From assembly GCA_964622915.1 (NCBI GenBank), contig CAZUSC010000062.1, positions 1-9,689 of the forward strand: DNA of 9,689 nt, read 5' to 3'. The position numbers and the translations under genes are program-made. This DNA is from CAZUSC01 sp964622915 (lineage in GTDB: Bacteria; Patescibacteriota; Andersenbacteria; UBA10190). The notes under the pieces were generated by a model that ran no database searches, had not been told where the DNA came from, and saw only the letters and a program-made list of their open reading frames with translations. Each line of letters begins with the position of its first letter. The stretch's first letter is position 1. Positions 5,948 to 9,689 of this stretch are shown one piece after another.

Positions 5948-7720
5948 TTATACCTTATCAATATTAACCAATTCTTCAGCCAAAGTCTGGAAACGCTCCA
6001 GGGCTTTGGTGCGGCCTTCTTCGCCGGCACGGGATAGTTCTTGCTGAAGTGTATTCAGGCGCGTCTTGAGCGAACGACGCTGAAGAGACCTTAACAACAA
6101 GCGCCCTTCATGCATCAGTGTGTGGCTGGTGGTGGCCAAATGCTCCTGCAGCCGAGTTTGGATGCCCTCCGCTAAAGGGACATTTGCCTCCGGCAAATTA
6201 CTTACCACCTGTTCTGATGACATACTTAAGAACTCCGGTTGCCTGGCCGATAAACGTTGCATTGAGTTATATAACGCTTGGCAGTTGGGGTCAAGCAAAA
6301 AACTTGCTTCTAAATACGGAAAAATGTCTTGCCGTACCTTGGCATCAATAATCATTAATCCCAAGAGCAGCTGTTCCGCCGCAGCGTCCTGTGAGTGACT
6401 TGCGCGACTAGTGCCTCCACTGGCCGCAGGAGCAGCCGTAAATGGCGCAGACGAAGTTGGTAATTGATTCATCATATTTACTATGGCGCCTTCCGACACA
6501 TGAAGAATATGGGCTACTTCCTGACGCATCGCGCCCTGCTCTATGGGATTATACACACGCGCAATTAGGGGTAGCAAAGCTTGTAATTGCTGTTCTTGGG
6601 TTTGGCTGGCCGGCGAATCTTTCAGTTGTCCAATGAGCACTGCTATCAGTGATTGCGGCTGGCTAAATATTTTTTGTAAATTTTCCGGCTCCTTAACAGC
6701 CAGGTCCGCTGGGTCATGACCGGCCGGCAGCACAATGGTGGCAACTTTTAAGCCGGCCGCTAGGGCAGCGGTGGTGGCCGCCACCGTGGCCTTGTAGCCG
6801 GCCGCGTCGGCATCAAAAGCGAAGTGCACTGTGTTTGTAAATCTCTTGATTTGGCTAACATGATCCTCGGTAAAAGCCGTGCCAGAGGTGGCCACAACAT
6901 TAGTAATGCCTGACTGCACCAGCAATACTACATCCAGGTAGCCCTCTACTACCAAGCAAGGTCGGTGGCGCAAAAATTGTTTGGCGCGCGCTAAGTTATA
7001 AACGACACGCCGCTTTTCATAAAGAGCTGTCTCGGGTGAGTTGATGTATTTGCCTTCATTGCCGGTTTCGTGCCAGGGAACAATTCTGGCGCCAAAGGCA
7101 ACGATCCGCCCTTGAATATCGGCCACGGGGAAAATAATTCTTCCGCGAAAAAGATCATACATCTTGCCGCGCGGCGAACGCCCCGCTAGCCCTGCTATTA
7201 TTACTTCTTCCAGGGAAAATCCCTGCTTGCCAAGCCAGCTTTGCAATAAATCCCATTTGTCGGGTGCATACCCCAGCTGCCAGTCAGCCATCGTTTTATC
7301 TTGCACGCCTCGCTCGGTCAAATACGCGCGGGCGCGCTTGCCAGCCGGCTGATTCAGTAGTATGTGCTGGTAAAATTTAGCTGCCGCGCTCATGACGTCA
7401 AACAACCGCTGGCGGCGGCTGTTAGTGCGTGCGGTGCCAGCGGGCAGTTGAATACCAGCACGCTCGGCCAACATTTTAAGAGCGGCCGGAAAATCAACGC
7501 CCTCAATTTCTTGCACAAAAGAAAAGATGTCGCCACCTTTTTGGCACCCAAAACAATGCCAGGTGTTGCGTCCGGGACTAACAGTAAAGGAAGGTGTTTT
7601 TTCCTGATGAAAGGGGCAGAGCGCTTTCAGATTCTGCCCTGCTTGTTTGAGCACCACGTACTCCCCGATTACATCGGCTATGTTGAGACGTTCTTTAATT
7701 TGTTCTGTTTCTTGGCTCAC
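5948..7720 (-). CDS. dnaG: DNA primase
   Basis: The 590-residue enzyme makes RNA primers for DNA replication and works with the replicative helicase DnaB. It starts with a CHC2 zinc ribbon (C35, H38, C56, C59 in CPFH and CFGC), then the RNA-polymerase core (about 105-340) with the TOPRIM motif VVEGYLDVV (E259) and DADAAG (D303, D305). A linker rich in Ser/Ala/Thr (about 419-445) leads to a C-terminal helicase-binding-like domain (about 446-590). Length is close to that of E. coli primase. The start is GTG at 7720-7718, the only reasonable one: an in-frame stop lies four codons upstream and the protein begins MSQETEQIKERL as expected for the family. No Shine-Dalgarno is visible. It lies 58 bases after the M23 peptidase gene and 4 bases before rpoD, so dnaG and rpoD are very probably co-transcribed. 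Confidence 0.97.
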   Translation of the reverse strand: MSQETEQIKERLNIADVIGEYVVLKQAGQNLKALCPFHQEKTPSFTVSPGRNTWHCFGCQKGGDIFSFVQEIEGVDFPAALKMLAERAGIQLPAGTARTNSRRQRLFDVMSAAAKFYQHILLNQPAGKRARAYLTERGVQDKTMADWQLGYAPDKWDLLQSWLGKQGFSLEEVIIAGLAGRSPRGKMYDLFRGRIIFPVADIQGRIVAFGARIVPWHETGNEGKYINSPETALYEKRRVVYNLARAKQFLRHRPCLVVEGYLDVVLLVQSGITNVVATSGTAFTEDHVSQIKRFTNTVHFAFDADAAGYKATVAATTAALAAGLKVATIVLPAGHDPADLAVKEPENLQKIFSQPQSLIAVLIGQLKDSPASQTQEQQLQALLPLIARVYNPIEQGAMRQEVAHILHVSEGAIVNMMNQLPTSSAPFTAAPAASGGTSRASHSQDAAAEQLLLGLMIIDAKVRQDIFPYLEASFLLDPNCQALYNSMQRLSARQPEFLSMSSEQVVSNLPEANVPLAEGIQTRLQEHLATTSHTLMHEGRLLLRSLQRRSLKTRLNTLQQELSRAGEEGRTKALERFQTLAEELVNIDKV

Positions 7721-7778
7721 GGGCAGTTGTTGTTAGGGTATAGGATTAGGATCACGAAGAATGAACACTTCGGCAAGG

Positions 7779-8330
7779 TTAGGCAGGCTGACGATTATAT
7801 TCCTCAATAAACTGCCGGGGACGGCTCCACCAGCGGAACTTGGTGCGGCCTTCAAAAAAACGGGTGTAGCCCGGCAAAACTTGATTCGTCCAGGGACCAG
7901 TATAGACACTGAAGTGCAGATGAGGCAGCTTCCACCAGCCGTTCTCGGGCGTCTGCCCGCCGGCAATTACTCCGATCGGCTGACCCAACCCCACTTCGTC
8001 GCCAGCTTTAACGGTAATGTCTGTCATATGCCCGTATAAAGAAAAAAAAGCTTGGCCGGTTTCCTTGTGCTGGTGGCCAATAATAACAATGCCGCCCCAA
8101 TTACGCTTGTTGGGACCTCCCAGTCGAGTTTCTGACCACACCACTTCTCCCGCGCCTATCGCTTTAACGTTCATTCCCGGTTTGGCTAAAATGTCTTCGC
8201 CCAAATGGCGGGCCCACAAAATTACTCGGCTGCGCACTCGCTGGCCAAATCTATAACCATCTTGATTATAGGAATCAACCGGCAGCTGCAAACGGGCAGG
8301 TACCGGATAACCAACCCGCGCTCCCGTCAT
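7779..8330 (-). CDS. M23-family (LytM/Gly-Gly type) metallopeptidase
   Basis: This 183-residue protein is mostly one M23 peptidase domain, a zinc endopeptidase fold that cuts peptide bridges of peptidoglycan. Zinc and catalytic residues are present: H42 and D46 (HLGED), H101 (YGHM), H137 and H139 (HLHF). Also typical are GDEVGLGQPIGVIAGG (about 110-125) and KAIGAGEVV (56-64). The protein as started at ATG 8330-8328 has no signal peptide or membrane segment, unusual for a cell-wall enzyme. Its ATG overlaps the stop of a 32-residue membrane ORF (ATGA arrangement), so the two are translationally coupled, or possibly one protein through a -1 frameshift. dnaG begins 58 bases after the stop. It could act in cell-wall remodelling during growth or division; the substrate is unknown. 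Confidence 0.88.
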   Translation of the reverse strand: MTGARVGYPVPARLQLPVDSYNQDGYRFGQRVRSRVILWARHLGEDILAKPGMNVKAIGAGEVVWSETRLGGPNKRNWGGIVIIGHQHKETGQAFFSLYGHMTDITVKAGDEVGLGQPIGVIAGGQTPENGWWKLPHLHFSVYTGPWTNQVLPGYTRFFEGRTKFRWWSRPRQFIEEYNRQPA

Positions 8331-8425
8331 AGAAAAGTCGCGGCCATCAAGCCCAGCAGCAGAATTATAGCCAAGGCACTTAGCAGGGCTATTTTGCCTA
8401 ATTGCTTATTGTACTCATCGGGCAT
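8327..8425 (-). CDS. 32-residue single-pass membrane protein upstream of the M23 peptidase
   Basis: ATG 8425-8423 to TGA 8329-8327 encodes a short hydrophilic start (MPDEYNKQLGK), then a strongly hydrophobic segment (residues 12-32, rich in Leu, Ala, Ile) that makes one membrane helix. A good Shine-Dalgarno, GGAAAG, lies directly before the ATG, the best in this window. The stop overlaps the next ATG (CTATGA), giving a 4-base overlap with the peptidase gene. It may be an independent micro-protein, or the missing membrane anchor of the peptidase: the zero frame reads ACT TTT CTA TGA, and a -1 slip on the run of four T would join both frames. No family is recognised. Confidence 0.6.
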   Translation of the reverse strand: MPDEYNKQLGKIALLSALAIILLLGLMAATFL

Positions 8426-8475
8426 CTTTCCAGTGTAGAGTTAAAAGCGAAAAGTGAAAAACGCTACTGTCTGCA

Positions 8476-8567
8476 TGCAGCGGCGGGTGACGCGAGCCGG
8501 GGCCCCCGCAAGCGCGCAAGTCACGAGCACTTGTGGGGTGAAGGCGAGCGGCAGGACCCGCGCTGCA
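8476..8567. repeat. GC-rich imperfect inverted-repeat element, possible structured RNA
   Basis: This segment between mutM and the membrane micro-ORF is far richer in GC than its flanks and codes for nothing recognisable. Outer arms TGCAGCG-G-CGGGT (8476-8488) and ACCCGCGCTGCA (8556-8567) form 12 pairs with one bulged G. Inside, CCCCGCAAG (8504-8512) pairs with CTTGTGGGG (8530-8538). An alternative inner hairpin is CGCAAGT/ACTTGTG (8515-8521 with 8529-8535). The inner stem has a G-U pair if read on the plus strand but an A-C mismatch on the minus, slightly favouring a plus-strand RNA. I find no signature of tRNA, SRP RNA (no GGAA tetraloop context), tmRNA, RNase P or 6S RNA. It may instead be a REP-like dispersed element or leader structure. 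Confidence 0.5.
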
Positions 8568-8584
8568 CACAAGCCAACAGATCA

Positions 8585-9445
8585 CTATTTTTGGCAATTT
8601 GGGCAATAATGGGTGCCGCGGCCGGCTAACTTAGTTTTTTGAATCGGCGTCGAACATCTTTTGCAGAGCAATCCAGCTCGCCCGTAGACTTTCAACAAAC
8701 GTACAAAATTACCTTTCTTGCCAGTGGAGTCCCGATAGTCGCTAAAAGTCGTTCCCCGATGTTTAACGGCTAAGCCCAGCACTTTGGGAATGGCTTTGTG
8801 GACTGCTCTTATTTCTTGAGTAGATAAAGACGGAATTGATCGCTGCGGCAGCAAACGAGCATGAAAGCAAATTTCATCGGCGTAAATATTACCGATACCG
8901 GCCACCAGTTGCTGGTCCAAGAGCGCCACTTTAAGAATAGTTTTTCTGGCCTGAAAGTGCTGTTGAAATTTTTGTAAAGAAAAACCGGCCTGTAGAGGCT
9001 CGGGGCCGTAGCGTGCCAGCACTGGGGCCAAGATCTTGGCATTCACCAGCTGCATATAGCCAAACTGGCGCAGGTCATTAAAGAATAATTGCGAGCCGTC
9101 GGCAAAATCAATAGTTATATGCGAATACTTGTTAGGCAGACTGGCACCGAAGGGGGGCCAAGGATGTCCGCCGGCTAATTTCTTTTTACCCTGCCGGTAA
9201 ATAAGCTGGCCGGTCATTTTCAGATGCACCAGTAAATACTTATCATGCCCTTTGATGTAAAAAATCAGCAGCTTGCCCCGCCGGCCAATTTTGCTAAATT
9301 GTGCCGCGCGAATGGCTCGCACGAGCGATTGAGCCGATCCACGTATCATGGCCGGTTTCCTAACTTGAACCTTGGCAATCTTTTTTCCTACAATGCTGCG
9401 GGCCAGTCCCCGGCGAATTGTTTCTACTTCTGGTAATTCAGGCAT
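8585..9445 (-). CDS. mutM: Formamidopyrimidine-DNA glycosylase (Fpg/MutM)
   Basis: This base-excision repair enzyme removes oxidised purines such as 8-oxoguanine and nicks the abasic site. The 286-residue protein begins MPELPEVET; after Met removal the N-terminal Pro is the catalytic nucleophile and the following Glu assists. I chose ATG 9445-9443 for this reason; 15 extra upstream codons in the open frame (to 9490) would bury the catalytic Pro. Further family marks are K58 (RRGKLL), HLKMTGQL (74-81), the NDLRQFG loop (123-129, R126), the helix-two-turn-helix with GIGNIYADEICF (183-194; N186), and the C-terminal zinc finger C261, C264, C281, C284 with R276 in LAGRGTHYC. All catalytic residues are intact. 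GGGTAG before the start is only a weak Shine-Dalgarno. A terminator upstream (9492-9537) separates it from the previous gene, so it likely opens a new transcription unit leading towards dnaG. Confidence 0.97.
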   Translation of the reverse strand: MPELPEVETIRRGLARSIVGKKIAKVQVRKPAMIRGSAQSLVRAIRAAQFSKIGRRGKLLIFYIKGHDKYLLVHLKMTGQLIYRQGKKKLAGGHPWPPFGASLPNKYSHITIDFADGSQLFFNDLRQFGYMQLVNAKILAPVLARYGPEPLQAGFSLQKFQQHFQARKTILKVALLDQQLVAGIGNIYADEICFHARLLPQRSIPSLSTQEIRAVHKAIPKVLGLAVKHRGTTFSDYRDSTGKKGNFVRLLKVYGRAGLLCKRCSTPIQKTKLAGRGTHYCPNCQK

Positions 9446-9491
9446 GCATTCTACCCGAACAATATGGGCAAGTGATGACAACCGAACCACA

Positions 9492-9537
9492 TTAAATAAA
9501 AGAAAAAGGACCCGACTTGAAATTCAAGTCTGGTCCT
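9492..9537 (-). terminator. Rho-independent terminator between the upstream gene and mutM
   Basis: On the minus strand, AGGACC-A-GACTTGAA (9537-9523 side) pairs with TTCAAGTC-G-GGTCCT, giving 14 pairs around one mismatch and a tiny loop, followed by TTTTTCTTTTATTT down to 9492. It comes about 34 bases after the TAG of the partial gene at the right edge, as expected for that gene's terminator. Confidence 0.9.
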
Positions 9538-9570
9538 GTAACCAACGCAAGGTTATTTCACTTGCGACAG

Positions 9571-9689
9571 CTAGTTGGCCGCTGTCTGCGCCCGTTCGGC
9601 CTCACGCAATGCCTTACACTTATTGAATGTGTGCTGCTTGGCTTTATAGCGACGGCGCCGGATGGCCGCCGGTGACACGCCGCAGCAAC
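9571..9689 (-). CDS. C-terminal end of an unidentified gene (5' end outside window)
   Basis: An open minus-strand frame enters from the window edge and encodes 38 residues before TAG (9573-9571). The end is basic and probably helical (AAIRRRRYKAKQ, then FNKCKALREAERAQTAAN). The strong terminator 34 bases further on supports a real gene ending here. It is not recognisable from this fragment; it does not look like ribosomal protein S21 (rpsU), the usual neighbour of dnaG in some bacteria. Confidence 0.5.
   Translation of the reverse strand, partial: CCGVSPAAIRRRRYKAKQHTFNKCKALREAERAQTAAN

Noticed and set aside
5944..6030. Longer in-frame start of rpoD at 6030
   Set aside because: It overlaps the end of dnaG by 83 bases and adds 29 residues not typical of sigma factors; the ATG at 5943 fits the 4-base gap and has an upstream AAGG.
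7364..7810. Plus-strand open frame of 148 codons
   Set aside because: Antisense to the zinc-ribbon end of dnaG and the gap before it; no domain and no ribosome site.
8476..8567. SRP RNA, 6S RNA or tRNA in the GC-rich element
   Set aside because: The signature loops and boxes of those RNAs are not present on either strand.
9446..9490. Longer in-frame start of mutM at 9490
   Set aside because: Fpg enzymes need Pro at position 2 as nucleophile, which only the start at 9445 provides.
1..9689. CRISPR array, insertion sequence, prophage or defence genes
   Set aside because: No regularly spaced repeats, transposase, integrase or nuclease motifs were seen; apart from the secreted protein and edge fragment the content is housekeeping.

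Overview
This window is a chromosomal stretch of housekeeping genes, all read from the minus strand. In transcription order (right to left) it holds: the tail of an unidentified gene, a rho-independent terminator, mutM (fpg), a GC-rich inverted-repeat element, a 32-residue single-pass membrane ORF overlapping an M23 peptidase gene, dnaG, rpoD, a long leader with a cobalamin riboswitch and terminator, nrdA, nrdB, and a partial secreted coiled-coil protein running off the left edge. The large plus-strand open frames are antisense shadows of these genes.

The taxon is inferred, not proven. Intermediate GC, the standard code, compact spacing, frequent lack of Shine-Dalgarno sequences, a short RpoD with a very basic N-terminus, a class Ic-type ribonucleotide reductase and a secreted Ser/Pro plus coiled-coil protein together suggest a Candidate Phyla Radiation (Patescibacteria) genome, Parcubacteria-like. 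dnaG-rpoD is the core of the widespread macromolecular-synthesis operon; rpsU is not seen beside it here.

The most interesting part is the 372-base leader before nrdA (4279-4650). It carries a promoter candidate, the conserved core of a cobalamin (B12) riboswitch, an antiterminator candidate and an intrinsic terminator only 28 bases before the nrdA start. Downstream, nrdA and nrdB encode a B12-independent class I ribonucleotide reductase. The small subunit keeps all six metal ligands but has Phe107 where class Ia enzymes carry the radical Tyr, and its ligand spacing is identical to the class Ic Mn/Fe enzyme of Chlamydia. The layout implies that when B12 is available the oxygen-dependent class Ic enzyme is switched off by transcription termination, presumably in favour of a B12-dependent class II enzyme encoded elsewhere.

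Other points of note: DnaA-box-like sequences lie just upstream of two promoter candidates (nrdA and the secreted protein gene). The membrane micro-ORF may supply, by coupling or by frameshift, the anchor that the M23 peptidase lacks. The GC-rich element before it folds into long stems but matches no RNA family I recognise.
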